A stretch of DNA of 45,618 nt from Chara braunii (Eukaryota > Streptophyta > Charophyceae > Charales > Characeae), in the NCBI GenBank assembly GCA_003427395.1, contig BFEA01000417.1, positions 1,246,128 to 1,291,745 of the forward strand, written 5' to 3'. Made by a program: the position numbers and the translations under genes. The notes below the pieces were generated by a model. That model was not told the origin of the DNA, did not search any database, and was given only the letters and a program-made list of their open reading frames with translations. Of this stretch, positions 22,231 through 32,350 are shown piece after piece (the first letter of the stretch is position 1; every line of letters starts with the position of its first letter).

Positions 22231-23640
22231 TTAGAAGGGAACGGAGGGTGGCCCACGAGCTGATGAAGGGTGAGGTAATCCAAGCGACGGCAAGATAACG
22301 ACCGGGGACGAAGCCCGAGCGCCCACATCTCCACGTATGTGAACGATGGGCCGTGGTGGTGGAGAGGATTGAGCCGGCAAAGAACTTCTTCTACGGTGTC
22401 TGCTTATGGATCCCTCCGCAATGGTGACACCATCTCCTCCGAGCTCCTCTTCTGGCAGCTCCGGATTGCGTGCCGGATCGCCTTGTAATAGCCACGCCGC
22501 GGGTCTGTCCGACTCTTCCACTGACCGTCTTCCCTCTGCCCTTTCTCGCCTCTTCTGGGTTGCGGCTTTGCCTTCTTCCACTCTCCATTCGTTGGAACTG
22601 CCCGATTCGCCCGACTCACTTTCTTCCAGCTCGCCCTCCTTAAACTCGTGGTAATCGGGGTCGTCAAATTCCACCCCCGAGTTTTTTTTTTCTTCTTCTT
22701 CGCTTGTCTCTTCCCTCTCTTCCTCCTCTTCGTCTACCTCTTCTTCTGCTTCCACCTTTCGAGTGATCGGATCCCACGAGGTGAGATCGGTCACGTCAAT
22801 GACCAGATAGTGGCCCGAGGAGGGGTAGTAGCCGTTGTCACCGTCGAGCTCCGTACACGTGGACCACAATAGATGCGGTACCAACGTACGGGTGAGCGCC
22901 GCTGGTGTAGGCCGCTCGTCACAGCGCGAAAGGATATCCAAAGGCAGATCGTCTAGGAGCTGCGCCAAGAGCACTAGGACTCCGCTCGTGATTGGCTCTA
23001 GGTGATCATCCCTCACCTTCTCGAACAAAATCCCCAACAACTCTTCTTCTGTGTCCGTTCTCCACGCTTGGATTGTCAACAACTCCACGTCATCATCGGG
23101 GACTTCATCTTCTTCGTCCTTGTTGGCCGGCTCCGCCCAATGGAACACCACCTTGAGGAGATAGAAGCTAAGCGCGACGTACGCGTTCCACCACCCCGCC
23201 CATTTGTCGGCGTCAAGGATCGACACCCCCAACTACTTGATTCGAAAAGAGAGAGGGACGCCCGTAGCGGACTGCTAGAAGGCAGGAAGATCAGAGGGAA
23301 GCCCGAAAGTCGAGAGGCGGTGCCGGTTCATTGAGGCGGAAGGGAAGAAGCTCCAGAATGACGACCTCCGGCGTAGTGAGAGAGCGTCTGAGTTGGCTGA
23401 CGTCGATGTCGTTGGTGAAGTCGATCTGATCACCCGGCCGAGCTAACAGCTGGACCCACGAAGTCGTAAGGTCCCTCACCCAGAGTCGCAGCTGTGGGAG
23501 GGTGCCTGTATGAACTGACGGATGCAATGTCGTAAGATCATCGGTGAGGGCGACGATCACTGTCACGTGGCTGACGCCTGGTGGAGACAGCTGTGGCACT
23601 CTTTGCATCACAGTTATGGGTAAAAAATTCTCTATTTTCT
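22231..23640 (-). pseudogene. Unknown ORF, possible extra 3' gene of the gypsy element (broken)
   Basis: Two adjacent minus-strand frames, 23611-23291 and 23232-22231 (about 107 and 333 codons), are separated by stops. The first frame is open up to the T run. The second begins at a TTG directly after TAG, so it is not a natural start. It has a Trp-rich segment (DADKWAGWWNAYVALSFYL), then an acidic Asp/Glu-rich centre, then an Arg/Ser/Pro-rich tail. No family is recognised. Orientation and position downstream of integrase suggest an additional retroelement ORF, with its N-terminal part perhaps at 25426-25051 on the other side of the nested insertions. It could also be an unrelated decayed gene. 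Confidence 0.5.
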
Positions 23641-23642
23641 CG

Positions 23643-23644
<2 letters not shown>

Positions 23645-23680
<36 letters not shown>

Positions 23681-24210
23681 TTTTTTTTTTTTTTTTCTTC
23701 TCGTTTTTCTTTTCTTAGGAATACGTGCAGTGGCCCTAAGGGCCTCTACTCACCACATGCTGAAAGGCCTTCCACAATTCGAACCCCAAATTCGAGTCTT
23801 AGGGTCAGAGGCCCTGGCCAAGAAAGGGCCGAGTTTGTCAATTTCAAAAAGGTCATAGTCGGGTACCTTAGCAGTCCAGTCCAACATGCACCCAGCAAAC
23901 AGTCACATCTTAGGGACAAAAATCAGGTTTCATAATGAAAAGTCATATTGAAGAGTCACATCCCATGAGAAAAGGGCAGTTTCACAGGCCAGATCCGTGT
24001 CCTAGTGACAAGAGTCACTGTCCACGGTCGAAATGCCAAAATCGAAAAGTCATGACTCAAAAGCCCAAGCAGGACCAGACCAATGGAAATTCGGGAAGGT
24101 TCCAGACCTTGACACTTGAAAGCAGACAGGCCGTGGGCCTCCACTGACCACATGCATAAAAGACAAAACATATGGCGGCGTATTATTCCACATTCTAGCA
24201 TAAGATCCTC
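23645..24210 (-). mobile_element. Possible poly(A)-tailed retroposon, minus strand, starting at a 52-bp T run
   Basis: T at 23645-23696 (one A at 23679) reads as a poly(A) tail on the minus strand, so the body should extend to higher coordinates. The body has a repeated ggcctcYactNaccacatgc phrase (about 23738 and 24137) and a weak B-box-like ggttcgaattg on the minus strand near 23775. No ORF. Its 5' end and target duplication are not found. Confidence 0.4.
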
Positions 24211-24445
24211 TTTTTTTTTTTTTTTTTTTTTTTTTAATAGAAAGCTCAGGGTGTTGTAGAGGCCAAGGACCAGACCCGATGTGATTGCTGGTAGCAGCAG
24301 CCAATGGTTATCCCGACAGGACAGGCCACCTACCCCACCCATCCCCATGTTAATACTCCCAGCGCACCCCTGTCCCTACTATCCTACCTCGGTGTGACCA
24401 ACACTTAGGAGCATCACCCTACCAGTATTGAGGGGAACTTGGCAT
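24211..24445 (-). mobile_element. Short LINE 3'-end insertion with poly(A), minus strand
   Basis: T25 at 24211-24235 is a minus-strand poly(A). The next roughly 105 bases (24335-24440, complement) match the + strand 3' part of LINE-C at 36547-36650, including a ctggtagggtRatg block and a gaggtaggatagtag-type block. This is therefore a 5'-truncated LINE-C-type copy inserted in the DNA element copy 2. Confidence 0.7.
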
Positions 24446-25079
24446 AGCCCCCATCCCCCATCCCCCATCCCCCAACCCCCGCCGCCCCCAGTTGTGTGTT
24501 TTTTTGTGTGTTTGTGTGCGATGTGTGTCTGTGTGTTTGTGTTTATGTGTTTGTGTGTATTGTGTGTCTGTTTGACTGTGTGTGTGTGCGTGTCTTTTTT
24601 TCCTTGTTTTATTTGTTTTTTATGGTTTTGATTTTTTTTTTTAAATACACGAAGTTCAAAATGAAAAAAAAAAAAATATTTTGTTGTACATCTTTGAAAG
24701 ATCTACAACCCTATATTTTTAACTTGTTTTTTTTTTATTGTTTTAGCTCTTAAAAAATCTTTGTGAAACCCCAAAAAAAAAGAACACTCATTTCATTGTT
24801 GTTTTTGTTTTTTTCATTGTATTTATGTTTTTGATTTTTAAAAAATATAGTCAAACATCAAAAAATAAAAATAAAAATATAGGGTTGTAGTCGTCGAAAA
24901 GACCTACAACCCCATATATATTTATATATATTTTGGATGATGTTTTGACCAGGAAAAAAATCATTGCGAACCTCGTTTATTCGTGTCTAACGCGCGTTTA
25001 AATGGGATTCGACGCGAATTCAACGTGCGTTGAATAATTCAACGCGGAACTCACGTTGAATCGAAAATCGGACACATAG
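24446..25079 (-). mobile_element. DNA transposon-like element, copy 2 (inverted, partial)
   Basis: The complement of 25079-24600 matches 19694-20190 over its whole length: the CTATGTGTCC end, the aacgcg-rich start, ggggttgtaggt...ctacaaccc, and gggttgtagatctttcaaag. It then continues through the TG/CA microsatellite (24493-24597) and a G-rich block. The other end is not found; a truncated LINE and another T-tailed insert occupy that side. It sits within the gypsy 3' region and separates 25051-25426 from 23640. Confidence 0.75.
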
Positions 25080-25631
25080 CCTGCGTTCGATCGCTGGTCC
25101 ATGCAAACCGAAATTCCGCCGCCACGTAGATGGCCGCTGTACTGAAGAAAGTCGCAAAACGGAGCAGATCGAGACTCAATAGTGGTTGTTGTACCTGCCG
25201 GATCGATGAAATATGGCCCCCAAGTCTCATTAGATGCTCGCTAATCACCTGCTCGGTAGAAAAACTCATGGCGATGGGGGAGAAGGTAAAGACGAAGGTT
25301 GAGAGGAAGGAGAATCGAAGTACGGTAAAGACGAAGTTCGAGATCCTCGCCTTCCTTTTCTGAATCGAAGGACGACATGGACGAGGGGAGAGACGGAGAA
25401 GGAGATACGGGACGAAGATAGTACACGTGTCGAATGATCGGTCAAGCCAATTGGCTTCCCGAGACCTCCGGCGTAAGCCGCACCGTGTTTACTCCGTTAG
25501 GACCGAGCTCGACTACACGGAATCGCCCGAAGAATCATGGCGCTAACTTGCCTTGGCGAGCACATTTCCTTACCTACATTTTGTCCCCTAATTTATACCG
25601 GGGCTGAGGCCCAATGTTCCCATTTTGGGCC
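25080..25631 (-). pseudogene. Sequence downstream of gypsy integrase, with small ORF remnants
   Basis: Minus-strand frames at 25426-25241 (begins MSSFDSEKEGEDLE) and 25269-25051 overlap and look like pieces of one broken ORF, cut at 25079 by DNA element copy 2. No domain is recognised. The sequence 25440-25540 is non-coding. It may be the N-terminus of the unknown ORF at 23640-22231. Confidence 0.4.
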
Positions 25632-26590
25632 TCATAGCTCCGGACCTGTCATCCATGGGCCATTTCGGTCATCCACTGTCTTTTTCGGGCTAGCCGGGGG
25701 TCCTGGGAGGATTTTTTCCATTAATTCTAAGTGGCATTGAGCCTTGTTCTTGACCGTTGCCCTCGTGGCTCGTCGCGCAAGGGTCATCTCATCGTTCAGG
25801 CTCAGCAAAGCTACGCAGGCCAGACTATTGGTCCGTAACTGAAAAGGGGTCAGACCGGTGGACTCATGGGGTGTCCCTCGGTGGATAGCAAGGATGTAAT
25901 CTACGATATCGGCCCAAGGCCTCGTGTCTCTAGCCACAATATTTCTCCGCAAAGTTGTCTTAATTACCCGGTTCGCGTTTTGTACTAATCCGTTCAACTG
26001 TGATATGTGGGGAGCCGTATTGCGAATGGAGACGCCATGTACGACTAGGCTCCTCAAGACTTCTTCTCGGAATTCTGCCCCGCTGTCCGTTAGGATTTCC
26101 TCGGTGGCTTGATGCATTCTGAGGAAACGGTTGACATACCGCACAATTTCCGTCGTCTGTTGCATTTTGCAAGGGTAGACCTCGATCCATTTTGAGAAAT
26201 GATCCACGAATACAAGAAAAGCTGAATATTCGCAGCTATTCGGTCCAGGGGGCACGACAAATTCGACAATACCTATCGTGTCCATGCTAACCCTTTGGAA
26301 TGGTCGTTCAACTACGGTAGGCACTATCGACCTAGGTGGTTGAACCGACGCCTTGTCTGCCGCACATACCAGATAATTTTTAACGATGAATTTAACATTG
26401 TCTCGGGTGTGGGACCAATACCATTCGTTTTTGTCAATTGCCGACTCCGTGATCCTGACAGCAAAGTAAGTGGCGTTTTTTTCGTGGGCCGACTTAACCC
26501 AATCATACCTCATGAACGGATGAGGCACCGACATCCAAATCGCACTACCATCAGCCTTTCGTTTCTCTAACCGTCCGATGTTCCATCATT
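25632..26590 (-). pseudogene. Gypsy integrase (inactive)
   Basis: A 300-codon frame from 26534, open a little further upstream. The rve core shows the first Asp in SMDTIG (26282-26280), the second in LTDSGAEF (26087-26085) and the NGLVQNANR block. The expected catalytic Glu is Gln there (25982-25980), giving DDQ. The N-terminal HHCC zinc site is eroded: a His and one Cys (YLVCAADKA) remain. The expected role was insertion of cDNA; this copy should be inactive. I see no chromodomain after it. Confidence 0.88.
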
Positions 26591-26639
26591 AATCCCGTGC
26601 CCTCTCGTTAGCCCACCTCCGATCGTCCTTGGTGAATTA

Positions 26640-27062
26640 TCGGAGGGAGTTCCCGACCACCGTGACCATCAAAATGACATCTGTCCATACTTCCGCCCGT
26701 CGAAATTAGTGTGTATTTTCCAACCCTTCAGACGTGGCTTCGAGGAATCGAGCCTCTGTCGGGATTTTATCGGTTTGACACAAGGGACATAACCAGGCTT
26801 TATCCGGGCTCCTGTATTGGATATAGGAGCCATTGGCCCAAGAGACACACCGTTCACAGTCTACCCACTTGACATACCCTTCGCCACTAGGATGCATAAG
26901 AACCGAATAGACTCGCGATATTGCTTCGCAAAAATAACAGAATTTGTCAGGCAAGGAGAGAAAAGAAGAAGACGAGAGGGGAGAAAGGGGGCCTCTAGGG
27001 TTACCTTCTCCAGAAAGGGGGCCTCTAGGGTTACCTTCTCCACTCATCGCCATCGTCTCCAT
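26640..27062 (-). pseudogene. Cys-rich PHD-like segment between RNase H and integrase
   Basis: The 27062-26706 frame encodes FCYFC, then 24 residues, CERC with a preceding WVD, then about 19 residues to WLCPLC. The spacing of three C-x2-C pairs, the WVDCERC block and the final W-x-C-x2-C resemble a PHD-type zinc finger that has lost its His-x2-Cys pair. The usual gypsy integrase zinc site (HHCC) follows separately, so this is extra. The frame starts with a tandem repeat coding for GEGNPRGPLS twice. It is assigned to the polyprotein by position and strand only. Confidence 0.5.
26982..27041. repeat. 30-bp perfect tandem duplication
   Basis: Two identical 30-bp units, 26982-27011 and 27012-27041, containing gggggcctctagggttacc. 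The length is a multiple of three, so the surrounding minus-strand frame stays open. Confidence 0.95.
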
Positions 27063-27065
27063 GTG

Positions 27066-27660
27066 TCACTTCTCGGAGGCTCGGGGGAGAATGGTCACTT
27101 CTCCGTACAAGGGTCCCTTGGCTGGCTCCGACTCCTTCCACAGAGTGATCTCATCACCTTTGGCCACCTTGCTTGGCCGATGCAATCGTGTCAATCCGTC
27201 GACGTTCCCGTGCTTTTCCATCTTCTGATGGATGATGTTGAAGTCATATTCCTGTAGTCGGACAACCCATCGCCCAATCATGCCTGTATAGTTAGTGAGC
27301 CTCTTGAGGGCCGGCAGGGGCTCGTGATCCGTGACGAGGAGGAACTTATGTCCATACAGATACATATGGAAGTGTTGAATTCCCCAAACAACGACGTAGT
27401 ACTCAGGTTGAGGGACCGAATCGTTTCTTCTTTCGTCAGGTGCACTTTGAGAGGTGTATTCGATGACGTGTTCATGGCGTCTTTCCCCTTCTGGGCCAAA
27501 ATAGCGGAGATCGCTTCGGGCTGCCAGTTTATGATGAGGATGAATTGCTTCTCAGGATCAGACCGAATCAAAATAGGCGCGTTGGCCAAGACCTCCTTCA
27601 AAGCGACAAAGGTTTGTTCGCACTTCGCATCTCACTTCAATGGCTGGTCTTTCGGTAGGA
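27066..27660 (-). pseudogene. Gypsy RNase H (broken)
   Basis: Two frames. 27601-27278 starts with a PILIRSDPEKQFILIINWQ block, the first strand of the RT-linked RNase H where gypsy elements have a conserved Asp. The 27365-27066 frame has HKFLLVTDHEPL with another expected Asp, then GRWVVRLQEYDFNIIH and DGLTR, the standard end of the domain before the integrase region. The frames join by a shift near 27340-27400. The expected role is removal of the RNA strand. Confidence 0.85.
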
Positions 27661-27818
27661 GGTTTGTCAGAGGCCAAGCAATCACCGCGAACCCCTTGAT
27701 AAACTTCCGGTAGTACGAGGCCAGCCCCAGAAAGGCTGAACCTGTGTCAGTGATGTAGGCGTGAGAGTTTTTCGAACCGCCTCAACTTTTCTCAAATCTG
27801 GCCGCAAACCCCCTCGGG

Positions 27819-28604
27819 TCAGTACGTAAAAAGGAAAGACATCTCTAAAAGGAAGAACTCACTCTTTTCCAGTGCGATCTTAAACCCAGCATCTCGCAAC
27901 GCCCCCAGTGTCCATTCGATGTGTTGAGCGTGTCCGTGAAATAGTTCCAAATACACCAGCCTCACCAGGATATCGTCCATGTACACAATGACGCAAAAGT
28001 TGATAATTCCCTGTGTCAGTCTGGTCTTGTTGACGAACTTCTGGAATGTGATGTTCATCGCTCTCTGAAACGTAGCCGGTGCATTGCATATTCCAATAGG
28101 GCAACGGACCCACTGCCAAGTACCTTCGAACAATACAAACGCCGTTTTTGGCCGATCCTCCTCCTTAACTAGAATATGATGGACCCCGTGGCGAATATCA
28201 AAATTACTGAAATAATTAGCACATCCAATCGCACCCAACAAATCATCAACCCAGGGAAGGGGGTACACATCTTTGATCGTGATGTCATTCAGTTTTCTAT
28301 AATCGATGCATATGCGGATCGACCCACTTTTCTTTGAAACTAAAACTATGTGGAATGACCATGGTCCGGTAGCTGGCTCAATCCAACCGTTAACTTCGAA
28401 TTCTCTGATTTGTTTCAGTGTTGTCCTCCGTTCGGCAAGGGAGTATTGGTATGGCTTACAGTGGATTGGTGGGTGCGTTCCGGTTTGGATTTCGTGTTGA
28501 ATAACTAACGACAATCCGATATTTGTGTCCTTGACGCTAATCGCTCCTTGATATTCGGTTAGGATATCTGCAATTAGTCGATGAGTTTCGTCGGGTACGT
28601 ACAA
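27819..28604 (-). pseudogene. Gypsy reverse transcriptase (core motifs mostly present)
   Basis: A 261-codon frame with ICIDYRKLND, FSNFDIRHGVHHI (motif A Asp present), PIGICNAPATFQRAMN (motif B) and VIVYMDDILV (motif C YMDD at 27983-27972). Both catalytic Asp of motif C are present. The usual Leu/Arg of the motif A loop (DLRSGYHQ in relatives) are changed. The thumb part breaks near 27840. It is the best-preserved gypsy domain here, but is still cut off from its neighbours by stops. Confidence 0.9.
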
Positions 28605-29256
28605 GGCACATGTAGTTCATAAAGTTGTCCATGTATGTTAACCGTCACTTGTTTCGTGACCACTTTATTACCGTTCCCTGGTGGAGGAGCCGAAATAAAT
28701 AAGTTGCCTGATCGCCAGGTGAACACCGTAGCGACCATTTGGGCGTCTTTTTCCCGGATTGTCACATGTTCTTCTGGTGTTACGCTGTCATTAATGTCCT
28801 GCAAGCTTACTGGTTTCTCGACGATCTTGATCCCGAGTTCGTAAGGATTGCCGCACCCAGGGGGTTCCAAAGCTCCGTCCTTGGTGCCTTGTCCCAACAA
28901 TCAGACCTCTTTCCTAGTAGAGAGAAGGGAACGATGTAATTTCGTAATGTCGCAAAATACTTTCTTGTCACTGTATCTCGAGAGAAGTGGGGTGGTGGCT
29001 TCGTATAGGGTCTGAGGGGGTTCCAAAGAATCGGTCATTCGGGATATTTGCACGAGTGGTTCCCCTAAGATTGGAGCTCACGTCCGTTGGAAGTCCCTTT
29101 CCGTAAGGACGAACGTTGTTTTCTGTAGAACGGGGTAGCAAGTCAGTTGGTGCGCCATATTCCTGATCTCAGGGTCCACTTCGTACTCGCTGTCAGAGGA
29201 GCTATTTGATAGCTCTGGTTCCTTTCCCCTTTGGTCCGTTTCTTTGAGGGGTCCCC
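28574..29256 (-). pseudogene. Gypsy pol linker between protease and RT
   Basis: Minus-strand frames 28900-28574 and 29260-29078 hold weakly conserved linker sequence (for example NIHGQLYELHVPCTYP just before RT). No catalytic motif is expected here. Assignment is by position and strand. Confidence 0.5.
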
Positions 29257-29986
29257 TCATGTGATCCTATGGAATGGTTCTCCGTTTTCGGGGAGAGTTT
29301 TCCGGGTCGTAGGGAGCATAGTTCGGAGGGTTAGACACATCAGGATGACGTACGGTTTCCCGCCCATATTCCGAAGAATGATTGACTGCCTTTTGGAATC
29401 GAGATTGAATCTTAGTGCGGTAAGGGGCGGTAATCCCAAAAGAACATAGTATGTATTTACGTCTAACACCACGACATCTCCCAACACGTGAACTTTTCCT
29501 AATTGAAACGCAACATTTGTCATTTTTTCCAACACCGTAATCTTTTCCTCGTCGGCGGAGACAAGGTGATCTCCTTCTGCTAACGGGATCAGATCCTTTC
29601 TTCTTCCTGCCCGTTCCACGACCCTCAAGGAAATGGCTAGGACAGTGGCCCCTGAGTCGATAATAGCATTGTACGGATTTCCACGTAATGGCCTTAATGC
29701 GCAGAAAATGATCTTCTTTTCGGATGAGTCCTAACCGTATCGGGTCCGAGGTGCTGGGGCCATCGGGCTTGTCTTCACCGGCGGGGGCTTTCCCTTTGAT
29801 GGCTGCTTGTCTTGCAAGGCCAAACTGTTTTCGGTTTGCCTTGCAATGCTGCAACATTCGCTCATTCACGTGTTCCGATATGGACAACAAGTGTCCAATA
29901 GGCATGGGGATTCGATGGTTCAAGGATCGGACGATGTACATGACATCAATTTCTCCCGTAACGAAGGCAGGGCTGCCTGATTCCAT
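29257..29986 (-). pseudogene. Gypsy retropepsin-like protease (frameshifted)
   Basis: In one minus-strand frame the sequence NAIIDSGATVLAISL carries the retropepsin D-S-G at 29658-29650. It runs into the 29628-29257 frame, which has ...LGDVVVLDVNTYYVLLGLPPL, matching the Ile-Leu-Gly helix region of these proteases. The upstream frame 29986-29640 encodes a gag-pol linker (HLLSISEHVNERMLQHCKANRK). A shift near 29640-29700 separates the two. Confidence 0.8.
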
Positions 29987-30159
29987 TTCTTCGGGGGGCG
30001 GTCTTCATTCGGCTATTTCCCGTTGTTCGTTCGCTGGGCGGATGGTTCCAATCATTCCCAACCCTGGGTAGCCCAGCGAGATGTATTGATCAAACGAGAT
30101 AACTATCGCACTCCCCCCCTCTTGGCCAAAGCGAAGTTCTGCAACTTCCTCTGTGGTAA

Positions 30160-31315
30160 CTATCGCCCTCCCCCCCCTTCTGTCTCCTCAACCATCGTGC
30201 CCACTCTTCCTGGTCCATTGGTCACTGGTGCTGCTGTCACAGGCGTCGCTCCTACCTGAACTTGCACCACTCGGTTGGGGCAGTCCTGGGCTAGGTGACC
30301 GGGATGGTGACACGTGTAACAGACGCCTAGATTAGCCGCCGCACCGCCCACAGCCTGAGCGGGAGCTGCTGCTTGGGTTATTGGGGCAACTCGGACAACA
30401 ATAGGGCGCATCAATCTCATCAGGGATTCTATCCGGGCATTATGCTCACGTTGTTCTTTCTTGCTTTCTTGCATCAAGCTAACTAGTGTTCGAGTTAGTT
30501 CCAGTATGGCGTTTGACTCACTTGGTTTTGGGGGGGGATCTGGGGGAGGCGTAGGTTTGACCATCATAGGCAGTCCGTGGTTGTGTCTGGTATAGATCTC
30601 TTAGCTACAACATGTTCTAGGTAAGTGATGAGGCCGGAGACGAAGGCCATGTTTTCAAATTTGTTTTGGAGCGCAGCTAATTCGGCCTTCGCTCTGGCCA
30701 ATTCCTAAGAGTCCCCTTCCTTGGCTTGGTCTCCCCCTTCTAAGAAGCTAGCGGCAAACTTTTTCTTCGTTTCTTCTGCAGCGTTCATGATCTTTTGCAT
30801 GGTGTGGTTGATTGGGGAAAACTGCTTTCACAATTTCGCCCTCATTGCACGACTCTGAAGCTCATCGATGATCAGATCTCTCTCGACCTCCTCGCCCCGT
30901 TCTGACTTAACAAACAACCTATAGAACCTGTTGCGGTATTCCGTGACAGATTCGAGGGGCTTGTGGACTCGATATTTAATCATAAAGAAGACCTGTTCAG
31001 GGTGGATGTAATCAAATCGGTTTAAGACGTCTCTATCGAAAGTCAGGAGATCTACCCAAACGTAAGTGGTAAACCAATGGTGCGCATCCCCTCCCAACCT
31101 GTCGGGGATGTTGATCCTGGCCTCGTCATTGTCCTATTGTTGTGCACGCAGCGTGGCTAGCCATGCTCCGGCCAAATGATGTGCGGGGTCAAAGAGGTAT
31201 AGATCAGGTGGGGTCGCCGGTGTGCAAGCTTGAGGGGCTTGGGACCCGCCAACATTTGGTGTCGGGTTGGCATTCTTATTGGCGCCTTGCCGACCTGCGG
31301 ATCTACTTCGGGTTA
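30160..31315 (-). pseudogene. Gypsy gag with CCHC zinc knuckle (broken)
   Basis: The capsid part lies at about 31315-30828. It is open with TAG/TAA-type breaks near 31135, and has DNDEARINIPDRLGGDAHHWF, EYRNRFYRLF and later DELQSR, typical of plant gypsy gag. The nucleocapsid part (30567-30160) has a Pro-rich start, a coiled-coil-like EQREHNARIESLMRL stretch and a perfect CCHC knuckle, C-Y-T-C-x4-H-x4-C. No initiator Met is visible before R-B. Confidence 0.85.
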
Positions 31316-31329
31316 TTATAGGGTCGCGT

Positions 31330-32350
31330 TGTCGGCGCGAATACCCTTACAAGGGTATCCACCCTTCCTTTTGCAAATGATAGGAAGGTTGGTTAAACCA
31401 GAATTTTTGGAATGTTCACGCGGATTGTGGTGGTCATCTGCGCATAGGTTAAAGGTTATCAGAGTTGGAAAGATGCGTGAGTGCGCAATTTTTTTTGGCG
31501 CACGTGTGATTTTCCTTCGTTGATTATGTAGCCGACCTAGTTGACCAGCCGGAAAGGTTCGTCTTTTGATTGGCACGACCAACCAGCAGAAGGTCTGGCG
31601 CATAGGGCGGCGCGTGGGGCAGTTACGGCGAAGTTTGGGTAAGCCGGCATGGACGCTTGGCGGACGCACGCATAGCTGTAGGTGGGGAGATGGCTAGGCC
31701 ATGTTCTCGGCCTCGGACGCTAAGCCGCACCGCCTTATGTAGGGTTTTGCGCACGGTGGTTGCAGGCTTGGGCTTAGCCCTATAGGTTATCGCATTGGAC
31801 TGCTGGTATGGAAGTATGCGGATCAAGGCCAGCGGAGGACAGTGTGGGAGCGGCGGAGTATTGAAGAAACTGAGGGGTCGAGGGTCCCGTGGGACTATCC
31901 CCCGTGGCTTTCGGGGGGAGTCCGAGCGCAGGCCCGCTTGGCAGGACCAGGGAAGTACCAGTAAGTCCCGCCCCCCGGTTCTTCCTCCCATCAGTTCTCC
32001 TATTTTTTTCTTATTTAATTTTTTATTTATTTTTGTTTTACCCAGACCCATCTGCGTCCAGAGCCGGTACCGGGTCTGAGATCGGCTGAGGAGTCCAGAG
32101 CCGGCCTCGGAGGGTACACCGTCGAACTATTGAAAGGCGGGTTGTGCTCTAACCCAGATGACGAAATTTGGTGAAGTAAAGCCAAAAACTACGAATTGCG
32201 CGGAGGCCGGCCAGTGGCAGCCCTTAAGGCCGGCGTACGGCCTGTCCTTCGGGACATCCGATAAACTTGGAGCTGTACAGGGAAGATTTGCGTGGCCCGG
32301 TGCAAGGATGACACACATAAATCGAAGATGAGGTTCCCTTTCGATGTTTT
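31330..32350 (+). repeat. Dispersed LTR-like repeat, copy R-B
   Basis: It starts TGTCGGCGCG with the same TACCCTT-ac-AAGGGTA inverted repeat as R-A. It keeps the same order of blocks: the cttagccctataggttat block at about 31772, the gaggggtcgaggg...ctatccccc block at about 31870, a T-rich tract at about 31998-32040, a degenerate tRNA-like part, and the U6-like part. It abuts the 5' end of the minus-strand gypsy gag. The right end is not certain. Confidence 0.65.
32244..32340 (+). ncRNA. U6 snRNA-like sequence, copy B (degenerate)
   Basis: It has the same 5' start as copy A (GTCCTTCGGGACATCCG), then ataaacttgg and an ACAGGGA version of the ACAGAGA box. Its 3' half matches U6 better than copy A does (caaggatgacacacataa, then atcga). 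The AGC triad is lost (gatttgcgtgg). A T4 follows at 32347. The tRNA-like part upstream (about 32100-32160) has only a weak B box (ggttgtgctctaaccc), so copy B is probably silent. Confidence 0.78.

Larger units (their letters stand above)
25632..31320 (-). mobile_element. Ty3/gypsy LTR retrotransposon (decayed), minus strand
   Basis: On the minus strand the order is gag with CCHC, aspartic protease, RT, RNase H, integrase, which is the Ty3/gypsy order (copia has integrase before RT). All domains are broken by frameshifts or stops. The gag frame is open right up to about 31315 without a start codon, just before R-B at 31330. R-B is thus either this element's 5' LTR with little or no leader, or an insertion that removed the gag start. 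No matching LTR is found on the left side. Confidence 0.88.

Noticed and set aside
23645-24445. Clear target-site duplications for the two T-tailed inserts
   Set aside because: Only a partial gcata-ag match was found near 24200 and 24437; not reliable.
24428-24753. Open frames rich in Val/Cys/Phe
   Set aside because: Translations of TG microsatellite and T runs.
19694-25079. One large foldback element bounded by the two inverted about 480-bp arms
   Set aside because: Flanks of the two arms do not match, while 19694-21199 has its own matching 8-10 bp duplication and right end.
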